Below, in pieces: positions 1 through 7,422 of a DNA stretch of 20,295 nt. The notes beneath the pieces were generated by a model that worked only from the letters and a program-made list of their open reading frames with translations, ran no database searches and was not told the DNA's origin. The position numbers and the translations under genes are program-made. Source of the DNA: CAYLRF01 sp964385995 (GTDB lineage Bacteria > Bacillota > Clostridia > Lachnospirales > Lachnospiraceae); NCBI GenBank assembly GCA_964385995.1, contig CAYLRF010000030.1, positions 1-20,295 on the forward strand, read 5' to 3'. Each line of letters begins with the position of its first letter. Positions within the stretch are counted from its first letter, which is position 1.

Positions 1-626
1 AACATACCCTTCTTCATCTCGCCGCCGTACCAGGTATTTAAGATGACCTGCTCCCTGCTCGTGATGTTAAAGGCTATCGCCGTCTCGGAATTAAGTCCCA
101 GCTCTTTGTAATTTTCTACTTTCGCCTTCGAAGCGTTGTAAATCACGAAATCCGGCTTAAAATCCGCTTCCTCCTCCGGTGTGGGCTGTATGAACATGTT
201 CTTTACGAAATGAGCCTGCCACGCGACTTCCACTATGAAACGTATCGACATCCTCGTGTCTTTATTCGCTCCGCAGAACGCGTCCACGACGAAAAGCCTT
301 TTGTTTGAAAGCTCCTTAAGCGCGAGCGACTTAAGCTCTTTCCACACATCCTCTGATATGGGATGGTTATCGTTTTTATACTCGGGCGTGGTCCACCATA
401 CTGTATCCTTTGAGTTTTCGTCCATGACGATGTATTTGTCCTTGGGCGAGCGTCCCGTATAAATACCCGTCATCACGTTCACGGCGCCAAGCTCGCTTAC
501 CTTTCCCGCTTCGTATCCCGTAAGGCCGGGTTTCGTCTCCTCATCAAACAACATCCCGTATGAAGGGTTGTAAACGATTTCGCTCGTCCCCGTGATGCCG
601 TAATCCTCTAAGTTAATCTTCGCCAT
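1..626 (-). CDS. pckA: Phosphoenolpyruvate carboxykinase (ATP), N-terminal 208 codons; 3' end lies outside the window
   Basis: This cytosolic enzyme converts oxaloacetate and ATP to PEP, CO2 and ADP (EC 4.1.1.49); in fermenters it often runs in the CO2-fixing direction. The reading frame is open from the ATG at 626 to the window edge. Family motifs seen in the translation are TGRSPKDKYIV, which holds the substrate-binding arginine, FVVDAFCGANKDTRMSIRF, and NTWYGGEMKKGMF, which holds the Tyr and Lys pair of the active site. The P-loop and metal-binding residues would lie beyond the edge. The start is fixed by a GGAGGTC Shine-Dalgarno site at 634-640, 7 bases upstream. The gene has its own promoter at 739-767 and is probably monocistronic or first in its unit. 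Identification is secure; only the truncation by the window limits it. Confidence 0.97.
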   Translation of the reverse strand, partial: MAKINLEDYGITGTSEIVYNPSYGMLFDEETKPGLTGYEAGKVSELGAVNVMTGIYTGRSPKDKYIVMDENSKDTVWWTTPEYKNDNHPISEDVWKELKSLALKELSNKRLFVVDAFCGANKDTRMSIRFIVEVAWQAHFVKNMFIQPTPEEEADFKPDFVIYNASKAKVENYKELGLNSETAIAFNITSREQVILNTWYGGEMKKGM

Positions 627-673
627 GCTTCATGACCTCCTTCAAAAATACCGCGAAAACATAATAACGACCC

Positions 674-691
674 GCGCTCCTTAAGGCGCGC
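674..691 (-). other. Hairpin in the pckA leader
   Basis: An inverted repeat of GCGC, one mismatch, then CC, with a TTAA loop, lies about 35 bases upstream of the pckA Shine-Dalgarno site. It would form in the roughly 105-base leader made from the promoter at 739-767. There is no T run after it, so it is not a classical terminator. A role in mRNA stability or translation is only a guess. Confidence 0.3.
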
Positions 692-738
692 ATCCTCCCG
701 TTAAAACCTTCCGTCCGGGTGCCCGAACGAACGCGCCC

Positions 739-767
739 ATTATACTAGATGGCCTCCCTCGCGTCAA
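739..767 (-). promoter_or_regulatory. Sigma-A-type promoter of pckA
   Basis: Read on the minus strand there is TTGACG (5/6 match to the -35 consensus), a 17-base spacer and a perfect TATAAT. It sits between the end of the DUF624 gene and pckA. Transcription would start near 732, leaving a leader of about 105 bases. This is the best promoter match in the window. Confidence 0.8.
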
Positions 768-790
768 CCCGGGCGGCCGAAAAACGCCGG

Positions 791-1435
791 CTACCTGTGC
801 ATTTCGATCTCCTTCTCGTTCGCGAGATCCTCGGGCAGCATGTACTTGCGGAAAATGCGCTCCAGTATGAGATTGGACAATGCCACGTAAAATATCGGTA
901 TAAATATGCCGAGCATCGGGAGCAGTAAAACTCCCGCCACCGTGACCACGAATATCAGAAGAAGAAGAAAGGTCCACGGAGCGTTTGCCACCATGATGAT
1001 GGCGCAGTTTTTTCTTATCATCTTCCCCGTGTTTTCAAATCTCGCCATGTAGGGGAAAAGGTAGAGCATCCACATGGTAAGAAACACGATAAGTGCGATG
1101 ATAATCACAAGCAGGACGTTTGAACCTTTGATTTCCTTTGAGAACAAAGTGAGTATGCGGCAGTCAAGAAGCAGGAAAAGATACAGTCCCAGAACCATGA
1201 GCCAGTTTAGGGTTCCCTGCTTGAAATTTATCTTAAAACCGTGAAAAAACTCTTTGAAGACGTAGCTTCTGCGCTGCCTTATGACTTTATTGTAAGCGTA
1301 ATAATAAGCCGACGACGAGGCGCCGATCGTAATTATCGGTATGCAGCACACAAACCACATAAGATCCAGACATATGCAGTCGCAGATCCGTCCCAGCGTC
1401 TGCATAAAACCGTTTTCATAATTAAATATGCTCAT
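791..1435 (-). CDS. DUF624 / YesL-family integral membrane protein
   Basis: A 214-residue hydrophobic protein that fits the YesL (DUF624) family. The start MSIFNYENGFMQTLGRICD followed by a first membrane span at about residues 20-42 is typical. Further spans are near 77-92, 106-127 and a long hydrophobic stretch at 143-188. The family is usually found with ABC sugar transporters and carbohydrate-use genes in Firmicutes, but its biochemical role is unknown, and no sugar-uptake gene is visible beside it here. The ATG at 1435 follows an AAGGT ribosome site. The gene lies 122 bases after rseP and 164 bases before pckA, which has its own promoter, so it may be transcribed alone. No clear promoter or terminator was found for it. 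The family call is fairly sure; function is unknown. Confidence 0.85.
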   Translation of the reverse strand: MSIFNYENGFMQTLGRICDCICLDLMWFVCCIPIITIGASSSAYYYAYNKVIRQRRSYVFKEFFHGFKINFKQGTLNWLMVLGLYLFLLLDCRILTLFSKEIKGSNVLLVIIIALIVFLTMWMLYLFPYMARFENTGKMIRKNCAIIMVANAPWTFLLLLIFVVTVAGVLLLPMLGIFIPIFYVALSNLILERIFRKYMLPEDLANEKEIEMHR

Positions 1436-1557
1436 CTGACCTTTCTCACTTTCGATTACGCGTTTTCATGTCCGCTTTTACTTAAACATCCGCCATAAGC
1501 TAGTCATGTCGCGCCCTACGGGCCTATTCGCCGCGCGTTCCCGTCATTTCTCAAGCG

Positions 1558-2598
1558 CTAAAAAAGTTTCCTTATGTCGCTGAACATAACTATCGCCATG
1601 AGTATAAAGAGGGCGATAAGGCCGATAAAATGCACCATCCCCTCCTTTTCGGGCGGCACTCTCCTGCCCCGGATCGCCTCTATGACAAGAAACACCAGCC
1701 GCCCTCCGTCAAGCGCGGGCAGCGGCAAAAGGTTCATCACTCCGAGATTCGCCGACAGCAGGATGCCGATACTGAGCATTTGCATGAAAACGGTCACCGC
1801 GCCGTAGGACTTGGTTTCCTTATAGGCGTCGGTCACCACGGTAGCTATGCCGACGGGGCCCGAGAGCCCGCTAAGTCCCACCTTCCCCGTAATCAGCATC
1901 TTAAGGCTCGAAAGCGTGGTGCAAATCCAGAATTTGACCTCGTAAACGCCGTATCTCACGGCGGAGAAGACATTCGCCTCGTGATTTTTCTCGGGAGATA
2001 CGACTCCGATAAGATACGTCCCCTCCTCGTTTTTCTTCGGCGTTAAAGTGGCCTCCCGCTTCTTTCCGTCTCTTTCGTAGACGACTTTAACCTTCTCTCC
2101 CGGATGAAAAAGATTATAATACGTAACCTCGCGCCAGAGATTTATCTTCTTTCTGTTCATGCGAAGTATGCGATCGCCCGCCTTCATGCCCGCCTCCTCG
2201 GCGGAATAACCTTTGACGACATCGGAGATGACAGGCTCGTCATACCCTGCGTAACCCACTATGATGACAGCGAAGATAAAAGCGAGGATAAAATTAAAAA
2301 CGGCGCCCGCCGCCACGACGGACATCCTCGACCAGACGGATTTCGAGTTAAAGCTCCCTTCCGACATATCGTCGGGATCGTCCTCATTCATCATGCATGA
2401 GCCGCCTATCGGAAAGAGCTTTAGGGAATACCTGGTCTCGCCTTTTACGCGGCTTATGATCCTGGGACCCATGCCGAGCGAAAATTCCACCACTTTTATG
2501 CCGTTTAACTTCGCCAGAAGGAAATGTCCGCTCTCATGGACGAAAATGATGATTCCCAGAAGAAGTATGAATATGATAATTCCCACGACTATGTCCAT
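1558..2598 (-). CDS. rseP: RIP metalloprotease RseP / site-2 protease
   Basis: A 346-residue membrane zinc protease that cuts substrates inside the lipid bilayer, such as anti-sigma factors or signal peptide remnants. The zinc motif HESGH is at residues 21-25 in the first membrane span (His21, Glu22, His25). A PDZ domain covers about 120-190, followed by a GPVGI motif near 248. The third zinc ligand is in NLLPLPALDGG, with Asp297. Length is normal for the Gram-positive family. The ATG at 2598 follows an AAAGGTGA ribosome site. In Firmicutes the gene normally follows dxr in the frr-uppS-cdsA-dxr cluster, as here, although 258 bases separate the two and contain a possible promoter. Which protein it cleaves here cannot be told from the sequence. 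Confidence 0.96.
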   Translation of the reverse strand: MDIVVGIIIFILLLGIIIFVHESGHFLLAKLNGIKVVEFSLGMGPRIISRVKGETRYSLKLFPIGGSCMMNEDDPDDMSEGSFNSKSVWSRMSVVAAGAVFNFILAFIFAVIIVGYAGYDEPVISDVVKGYSAEEAGMKAGDRILRMNRKKINLWREVTYYNLFHPGEKVKVVYERDGKKREATLTPKKNEEGTYLIGVVSPEKNHEANVFSAVRYGVYEVKFWICTTLSSLKMLITGKVGLSGLSGPVGIATVVTDAYKETKSYGAVTVFMQMLSIGILLSANLGVMNLLPLPALDGGRLVFLVIEAIRGRRVPPEKEGMVHFIGLIALFILMAIVMFSDIRKLF

Positions 2599-2753
2599 GC
2601 CGTCACCTTTTTTGTCTTTTCATCGCGCTTTTTGCCATAGGGAGCCGCCGTCTGTTCGCCACACAGCGGCCACGATCCGACCGCCCGCCCCTGAACCGGT
2701 ATTTGACGCTTTACTCGAAGATGAAGATGCCTCAATCCGTCTGTCCGCAGCCT

Positions 2754-2839
2754 GCGTATACAGCGCGTATCGGTTTTATTACCGCGTTATGCGTCTTACA
2801 GTGCCGCGATTGACAGAAGCGTTATACATCGCGTATCGG
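2754..2839. repeat. Pair of imperfect 20-21-bp direct repeats between dxr and rseP
   Basis: Copy A is at 2754-2773 and copy B at 2819-2839. They share the core GCG(T)TATACANCGCGTATCGG with one substitution and one extra base. A shorter related piece (CAGCGCGTATGC) follows near 2846. The copies are in the 258-base space between dxr and rseP, and copy B overlaps the -10 element of a candidate promoter. They could be operator-like sites or chance similarity in a CG-rich spacer. Confidence 0.4.
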
Positions 2840-2848
2840 CTCTGTCAG
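2821..2848 (-). promoter_or_regulatory. Candidate promoter ahead of rseP
   Basis: On the minus strand there is CTGACA (5/6), a 16-base spacer and TATAAC (5/6), directly after the dxr stop codon at 2857. It would give rseP an independent transcript with a leader of about 215 bases. The spacer is one base short of optimal and rseP could equally be read through from dxr, so this is tentative. Confidence 0.35.
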
Positions 2849-2856
2849 CGCGTATG

Positions 2857-3999
2857 CTACAATCCCTCCGCCCACGACCTCACGCGAGCCTCGGTATCAA
2901 GTATCTCATCAAGCGAAGGGTCGCGGGGCGTATTTTCAAAATGCTCCATGCACTCCTCTATGATACGGGGTATCCGTAAGTAAGGGATCTTACGTGAGAT
3001 AAATTTTTGCACGGCGACCTCGTTCGCGGCGTTAAACACGGTTGGCATGATTTTGCCTTCTCTCGCCGCGTCAAAGGCAAGCCTTAATCCATAGAAAACA
3101 TCCGTATCGGGTTTCTCGAAAGTAAGGGCGGATATCTTCGTGAAATCAAGCCTTTTAGTCACGGGAAGCCTTCGCTTCGGATAATAAAGCGCATACTGTA
3201 TGGGAAGACGCATATCCGGCACGCCAAGCTGCGCGATGACGGCGCCGTCGGTATATTCCACCATGGAGTGTATGACGCTCTGCGGGTGAACTACCACCTC
3301 GATGTCATCCACGGGCACGTCGAAAAGCCACCGCGCTTCCATGACCTCAAGGCCCTTATTTACGAGCGTGGACGAATCAACCGTGACTTTCGCGCCCATC
3401 GACCAATTCGGGTGGCAAAGCGCGTCATCCAAAGTGACGTCCTGTAGCTCGCGCGTCGTCATCCCGCGAAAAGGGCCTCCAGACGCCGTGAGCAATATCT
3501 TCTTTAACGCGGATCGGTCATTCCCGCGCAGACACTGAAATATGGCGCTGTGTTCACTGTCAACGGGAAGTATACTAACGCCCTTCTCTTTCGCGAGCGG
3601 CATGATGATGTGCCCGGCGGTGACCAGCGTCTCCTTATTCGCGAGCGCAATGTCCTTACCTGATTTAATGGCTTCTATAGCGGGGCGGATACCTATCATG
3701 CCGACCAGGGAAAGGACCAGCGTGTCATATCCGTCCATGCGGGAAATCTCCGTAAGACCTTCCATGCCGGATACCACTTTGACGTTTGTATCCCGTACGC
3801 GGGCCGCGAGTGTCGCCGCCTTATCCTTATCCGCCACGGATACAAACGCCGGTTTAAACTCGCGGATCTGCTTTTCCAAAAGGTCGATGTTTTTCCCGGC
3901 GGCAAGCGCGGTTACGACTATGTCACCGTTTTTGCGAACCACGTCCAGCGTCTGCGTCCCTATTGAGCCGGTTGAGCCCATGATGGCTATTTTCTTCAT
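2857..3999 (-). CDS. dxr: 1-deoxy-D-xylulose 5-phosphate reductoisomerase
   Basis: A 380-residue cytosolic enzyme of the MEP isoprenoid pathway that turns DXP into 2-C-methyl-erythritol 4-phosphate with NADPH (EC 1.1.1.267). The NADPH-binding loop GSTGSIG is at residues 8-14. The family sequence ALANKETLV is near 118-126. Metal and substrate motifs are DSEHSAIFQ (from 147) and MGAKVTVDSSTLVNKGLEV (from 201). Length is normal. The ATG at 3999 starts the textbook MKKIAIMGSTG. The upstream ribosome site is weak (GGACGGGAAA). Its product feeds undecaprenyl phosphate made by UppS, encoded in the same cluster. The unusual point is the 44-bp repeat array and assembly gap separating it from cdsA, where one would expect a few bases. 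Confidence 0.98.
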   Translation of the reverse strand: MKKIAIMGSTGSIGTQTLDVVRKNGDIVVTALAAGKNIDLLEKQIREFKPAFVSVADKDKAATLAARVRDTNVKVVSGMEGLTEISRMDGYDTLVLSLVGMIGIRPAIEAIKSGKDIALANKETLVTAGHIIMPLAKEKGVSILPVDSEHSAIFQCLRGNDRSALKKILLTASGGPFRGMTTRELQDVTLDDALCHPNWSMGAKVTVDSSTLVNKGLEVMEARWLFDVPVDDIEVVVHPQSVIHSMVEYTDGAVIAQLGVPDMRLPIQYALYYPKRRLPVTKRLDFTKISALTFEKPDTDVFYGLRLAFDAAREGKIMPTVFNAANEVAVQKFISRKIPYLRIPRIIEECMEHFENTPRDPSLDEILDTEARVRSWAEGL

Positions 4000-4022
4000 G
4001 TATGTTTCCCGTCCGTCCTTTC

Positions 4023-4267
4023 GCCGGTGTAAGACGCTTCTTTCTGTTCGCTTTTGTTTGACCCGAGTCGGCGTCAGGTGCTTCCTTCTGTCCGCTTTTT
4101 TTCGTCCCCTGTCGGTGTCAGGCGCTTACTTCTGACCGTCTTTTTTCGTCCCCTGTCGGTGTCAGGCGCTTACTTCTGACCGTCTTTTTTCGTCCCCTGC
4201 CGGTGTCAGGTGCTTCTTTCTGACCGCTTTTGTTCGCCCCGAGCCACGGATAAGGCTTGTCTCTTCT
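4023..4267. repeat. 44-bp tandem repeat array (five units plus a diverged sixth)
   Basis: Units start at 4023, 4067, 4111, 4155 and 4199, each 44 bases. The units at 4111 and 4155 are identical; the others differ at several positions, and the one nearest dxr (4023) is the most worn of the five. A diverged partial unit runs from 4243 into the gap. On the minus (transcribed) strand each unit is purine-rich and holds an inverted repeat, CGGTCAG, about 10 bases, then CTGACACCG, which can pair with a 2-base bulge. The units touch without spacers, so this is not CRISPR. The array lies in the leader region of dxr. Function is unknown; it may be a structured RNA element or simple repeat expansion. 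Confidence 0.9.
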
Positions 4268-4367
4268 NNNNNNNNNNNNNNNNNNNNNNNNNNNNNNNNN
4301 NNNNNNNNNNNNNNNNNNNNNNNNNNNNNNNNNNNNNNNNNNNNNNNNNNNNNNNNNNNNNNNNNNN
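4268..4367. other. Assembly gap (100 N) inside the repeat array
   Basis: Exactly 100 N, the usual placeholder for a gap of unknown size. The 55 bases to its left (4213-4267) and the 55 bases to its right (4368-4422) are identical, so the two sides may simply overlap, or more repeat units may be missing. Confidence 0.97.
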
Positions 4368-4422
4368 CTTCTTTCTGACCGCTTTTGTTCGCCCCGAGCC
4401 ACGGATAAGGCTTGTCTCTTCT
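4368..4422. repeat. Second copy of the array's cdsA-side edge
   Basis: This segment matches 4213-4267 base for base: the last 30 bases of the fifth unit plus the diverged sixth unit. After it the sequence becomes unique up to the cdsA stop. It is either a real duplicate of the array edge or an unmerged contig overlap across the gap. Confidence 0.85.
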
Positions 4423-4507
4423 TCCGACGAAATTAAGCCCGAAGTCTGCCCGGCACGATATCCGTGAGACGGCAAAATTCGCGAAGCGCCTTTTTGTCAC
4501 CTTAAAC

Positions 4508-5317
4508 TTACGCCGCCGTAAAAAAGGCGAGGTAATATATGATCGGCGCGGTTATGATCACGCTGTCAAATCTGTCAAGGATGCCGCCGTGTCCCGGTAT
4601 CAGCTTCCCGAAATCCTTGATCTTGTGATTGCGTTTAATCGCCGACGCCGCGAGATCTCCTATCTGCGAGATGACGGCGCCCGCGGCGCAGATGCCGGCG
4701 TAAATAAGAGGATTCGCGTCCGTATATCCCGTGAATTTTCCGAGAATAAGCGCGTACGCGGCGCCGAGCGCAGCGGCCCCGACTATTCCCCCCACGGCTC
4801 CCTCAACCGATTTTTTCGGGCTGAGCTTTGGCGCCAGTTTATGTTTTCCCAAAAGCATTCCCACCGCGTAAGCGCAGGTATCGCACCCCCACGAGCATAT
4901 AAAGACCAGCCATACAAGAAAGAATCCGTTCTCCAAAAGCCTCGTAAGGTAAATATAAGAGAGCATAAACGGCACGTAGAAAAATCCGAAAAACGCCATC
5001 GTGATATGACCTGAGTCATATTTCGGATATGAGAATACGTAAGCCGCAAGAAGCACGACAAGAAAAGCCGCCGCGAGCATGGGCACATACGACCCGTCGG
5101 CGAGACGAAGGACGGCGAAATAACCCGCGCACGCCGCGTAACCGACAAATCCCGGAAGCTTCAGATGAATGTCGATGCTTTTATATATCTCGAACTGTCC
5201 GATAAGGCTCACCGCGAGCACCGTGAAAAAAAGAACGTCGCCCCCTGACGTAACCGTGACCGCGGCGAGTGCCACGAGGACGGCGCCGCTTATGAATCTG
5301 ATCAAGAAAGATTTCAA
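4508..5317 (-). CDS. cdsA: Phosphatidate cytidylyltransferase
   Basis: A 269-residue polytopic membrane enzyme that makes CDP-diacylglycerol from CTP and phosphatidic acid (EC 2.7.7.41), the branch point for phospholipid synthesis. The C-terminal family signature is clear: SAIKRNHKIKDFGKLIPGHG from residue 225, then GILDRFDS ending near 252. A cytosolic-loop motif LSPKKSVEGAVGG is at 165-177. About seven or eight hydrophobic spans fill the rest. The start is TTG at 5317, preceded by AAGGAGGAGA at 5321-5330. The TTGA at 5314-5317 also contains the uppS stop, a 4-base overlap that implies translational coupling. No nearby in-frame ATG fits better. The protein ends 508 bases before dxr. Confidence 0.97.
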   Translation of the reverse strand: MKSFLIRFISGAVLVALAAVTVTSGGDVLFFTVLAVSLIGQFEIYKSIDIHLKLPGFVGYAACAGYFAVLRLADGSYVPMLAAAFLVVLLAAYVFSYPKYDSGHITMAFFGFFYVPFMLSYIYLTRLLENGFFLVWLVFICSWGCDTCAYAVGMLLGKHKLAPKLSPKKSVEGAVGGIVGAAALGAAYALILGKFTGYTDANPLIYAGICAAGAVISQIGDLAASAIKRNHKIKDFGKLIPGHGGILDRFDSVIITAPIIYYLAFFTAA

Positions 5318-6027
5318 GAATCTCCTCCTTCCACGCCGCCGTATCTTCTTTCTCTCAGATTATAACTTTCGACGGCTTTTCTCAGATCGTCCGCGGAAAA
5401 ATCCGGCCAAAGCACATCCGTAAAATAAAGCTCGCTGTATGCCAGCTGCCAAAGAAGATAATTTGAAAGGCGTATCTCCCCGCCCGGGCGTATCAAAAGA
5501 TCCGGATCCGGTATGTCCGCGGTATCAAGATATGACGCGAATAACGACTCGCCGATATCCTCAGACGATATCCTACCCGCCGCGACATCCGCGCTTATCC
5601 TGCGCGCGGCTCTTACGATCTCGTCTCGGCTTCCGTAGCTTAGCGCTATCTGAAGATTTAATCCGGTGTTTTTCGCGCTCGAGACTTTAAGCTCCTCTAT
5701 CTTCTCACGTATATCGTCATCCAACGCCGTTATATCCCCGATGACGCGCACCCGCATGTTGTTCTTATCCGACTGCCTGATACAGCTTTTCAGATAATCG
5801 CGAAGAATATCCATCAGCGCCGCCACTTCATCCGCCGGGCGGTTCCAATTTTCCGTCGAAAACGCGTAAACGGTAAGATACTTAACTCCCATCTCATAAG
5901 CGGCCCTGCAGATCGTCTCCACGTTTTTGCCGCCGCGGGAATGACCGTAATTTCTGGGCATGCCTCTCTTTTTGGCCCAGCGGCCGTTCCCGTCAAGTAT
6001 GATGGCTATGTGCTGCGGAACATTCAC
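5314..6027 (-). CDS. uppS: Isoprenyl transferase / undecaprenyl diphosphate synthase
   Basis: A 237-residue cis-prenyltransferase that adds isopentenyl units to farnesyl diphosphate, giving the C55 carrier used for peptidoglycan and wall polymers (EC 2.5.1.31). The catalytic Asp12 is in the N-terminal motif HIAIILDGNGRWAKKRG. Other family motifs are GHSRGGKN, YAFSTENW and, near the C terminus, RPGGEIRLSNYLLWQLAYSE. Length is normal. The start codon is GTG at 6027, with AAAGGAGAG about 9 bases upstream; the nearby ATG is out of frame. It lies 19 bases after frr and overlaps cdsA by 4 bases. Its isoprenoid substrate comes from the MEP pathway, in which dxr of the same cluster acts. Confidence 0.98.
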   Translation of the reverse strand: MNVPQHIAIILDGNGRWAKKRGMPRNYGHSRGGKNVETICRAAYEMGVKYLTVYAFSTENWNRPADEVAALMDILRDYLKSCIRQSDKNNMRVRVIGDITALDDDIREKIEELKVSSAKNTGLNLQIALSYGSRDEIVRAARRISADVAAGRISSEDIGESLFASYLDTADIPDPDLLIRPGGEIRLSNYLLWQLAYSELYFTDVLWPDFSADDLRKAVESYNLRERRYGGVEGGDS

Positions 6028-6046
6028 GGCAAAAAACTCTCCTTTT

Positions 6047-6598
6047 TTACACGGTAAGCACTTCCGCGGATTTATTCTCCACCGCTTTATCTATCTTCTC
6101 GATGTATTTGTCGGTGACTTTCTGAAGCTCATCCTCCAGATCTTTGATCTCATCTTCCGAGACGTCCGAATCCTTTAATTTCTTAAAAGAGTCATTGCCG
6201 TCGCGCCTGATATTGCGCACCGCCACCTTCGCGGCCTCGCCCTTCTTCTTTACATCCTTTACTATCTCTTTTCTGCGCTCCTCGGTAAGCTCCGGGAAAA
6301 CTAGACGGATGACGCTTCCGTCATTTGAGGGATTGATGCCTATATCCGACGTCAGGATCGCCTTTTCTATCTCCTTTAACAGAGATTTATCCCACGGCTG
6401 AATCACGATCATGCGGGCCTCCGGCACTGATACCCCCGCCACCTGACCGATGGGAGTCGCGCTTCCGTAGTAGTCTACCTTAAGCTTGTCAAGGATGTGC
6501 GGATTGGCTCTCCCCGCCCGGATAGTCTTAAGTTCCTCTTCGAGATTCTCGAGCGTCTTACTCATTTTCCCGTCATAAGCCTTAATCTTTTCGTCCAT
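6047..6598 (-). CDS. frr: Ribosome recycling factor
   Basis: A 183-residue cytosolic factor that, with EF-G, splits the post-termination ribosome. The sequence fits the family end to end: the TIRAGRANPHIL motif near residues 25-36, GVSVPEARMIVIQPWDKS and GINPSNDGSVIRL in the middle, and the charged C-terminal helix of domain I. Length is within a few residues of the usual 185. The ATG at 6598 has a near-perfect AAAGGAGG site about 6 bases upstream. It follows pyrH by 19 bases, the standard pyrH-frr pairing in bacteria, and is followed closely by uppS, so one transcript is likely. Confidence 0.99.
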   Translation of the reverse strand: MDEKIKAYDGKMSKTLENLEEELKTIRAGRANPHILDKLKVDYYGSATPIGQVAGVSVPEARMIVIQPWDKSLLKEIEKAILTSDIGINPSNDGSVIRLVFPELTEERRKEIVKDVKKKGEAAKVAVRNIRRDGNDSFKKLKDSDVSEDEIKDLEDELQKVTDKYIEKIDKAVENKSAEVLTV

Positions 6599-6617
6599 TT
6601 AAATCCTCCTTTCCCGT

Positions 6618-7313
6618 TCACACGGTTACCCTCGTCCCTGTAAAATCCCCGCTCATGGTCCTTACTATGCTGTCCTTTTCATTTAAGGCAAACACCATCA
6701 TGGGAAGCTTATTTTCCATGCAAAGCGCCGAAGCCGTAAGATCCACCGCCGCGAGTCTTTTGTCAATCGTCTCTTTGACGGATATCTCGTCGAATTTTTT
6801 CGCGTCCGGATTCGACTTCGGATCGCTGTCATAGATGCCGTTTACCGCCTTTGCGAGAAGAAGCGCGTCCGCCTCAATCTCGACGGCTCTCAGCACGGCC
6901 GCCGTATCGGTGGAAAAATAGGGGTGACCAGTGCCACCCGCGAAAAAGACCGTCTCGCCTGATTCCAGGGCCGACACCGCCGCGTCTTTTGAAAAAAGTT
7001 CCGTAAAAGAGCCGCAGACAAACGGCGTGAAAACCCGGCTCCTAAGCCCCGCGTTTTTAAATATCTCGGATACATATATGCAGTTCATGACGGTGGCCAT
7101 CATCCCTATCTGGTCGGCCTTTACGCGATCGATAAGCGTGCTGCTTCTGCCCCGCCAGAAATTTCCGCCACCCGTAACTATCGCAGTCTGTACCCCGATT
7201 TCGGTAAGGCGCTTTACCTGCCTTGCGACGTCAAGACAGACTTCGTCGTCAAAACCGGTCTTCGCCTCTCCCGCGAGCGCCTCTCCGCTAAGTTTCAGAA
7301 GAATTCTTCGCAT
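6618..7313 (-). CDS. pyrH: UMP kinase
   Basis: A 231-residue amino-acid-kinase-fold enzyme that phosphorylates UMP to UDP (EC 2.7.4.22), normally a hexamer. Motifs are KLSGEALAG near residues 6-14, VTGGGNFWRGR, GGTGHPYFSTDTAA, and NGIYDSDPKSNPDAKKF. The open frame extends upstream to 7406, but I choose the ATG at 7313. The family begins right before the KLSGEAL strand, and an AAAGGAA ribosome site lies about 11 bases upstream. The extra 31 residues would be untypical. Usually rpsB and tsf precede pyrH; here a VanZ-like gene does, 109 bases away. Confidence 0.96.
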   Translation of the reverse strand: MRRILLKLSGEALAGEAKTGFDDEVCLDVARQVKRLTEIGVQTAIVTGGGNFWRGRSSTLIDRVKADQIGMMATVMNCIYVSEIFKNAGLRSRVFTPFVCGSFTELFSKDAAVSALESGETVFFAGGTGHPYFSTDTAAVLRAVEIEADALLLAKAVNGIYDSDPKSNPDAKKFDEISVKETIDKRLAAVDLTASALCMENKLPMMVFALNEKDSIVRTMSGDFTGTRVTV

Positions 7314-7422
7314 AAAATTTCGGTTCCTTTCATTGCGATCCGATGACGTGATGCCCTGTATTTCTTTGATAGCGCGATACACGTAAGCCGCCGCACTTAC
7401 CGACAATACGCCGCGTACTCCG

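Larger units (their letters stand above)
4000..4507. other. 508-base gene-free stretch between cdsA and dxr
   Basis: This interval holds no recognisable gene. It contains the 44-bp tandem repeat array (4023-4267), a 100-N gap (4268-4367), a second copy of the array's edge (4368-4422) and about 85 bases of unique sequence next to the cdsA stop. All three minus-strand frames are open across much of it, because the repeats are purine-rich on that strand and 44 is not a multiple of 3. The hypothetical products are basic low-complexity peptides without a good ribosome site, so I do not call a gene. No convincing promoter for dxr was seen, though part of the sequence is missing. Confidence 0.8.

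Noticed and set aside
611..688. Leader peptide (about 26 codons) overlapping the pckA start
   Set aside because: The GGGAGG site touches its ATG directly, which is too close, and the frame shows no regulatory codon run.
1513..1523. Terminator after rseP (GCCC TAC GGGC hairpin)
   Set aside because: The stem is only 4 bp with a 3-base loop, and no T run follows on either strand.
2261..2983. 240-codon plus-strand frame across the rseP-dxr junction
   Set aside because: It is antisense to the well-supported rseP and dxr genes; its composition is that of a shadow frame and it has no ribosome site.
4023..4422. CRISPR array
   Set aside because: The 44-bp units are directly contiguous with no unique spacers, and no cas gene is in the window.
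4118..4500. Repeat-encoded basic protein on the minus strand between cdsA and dxr
   Set aside because: All three frames are open because the strand is purine-rich and the unit is not a multiple of 3. There is no ribosome site, and the frames cross a gap of unknown size.
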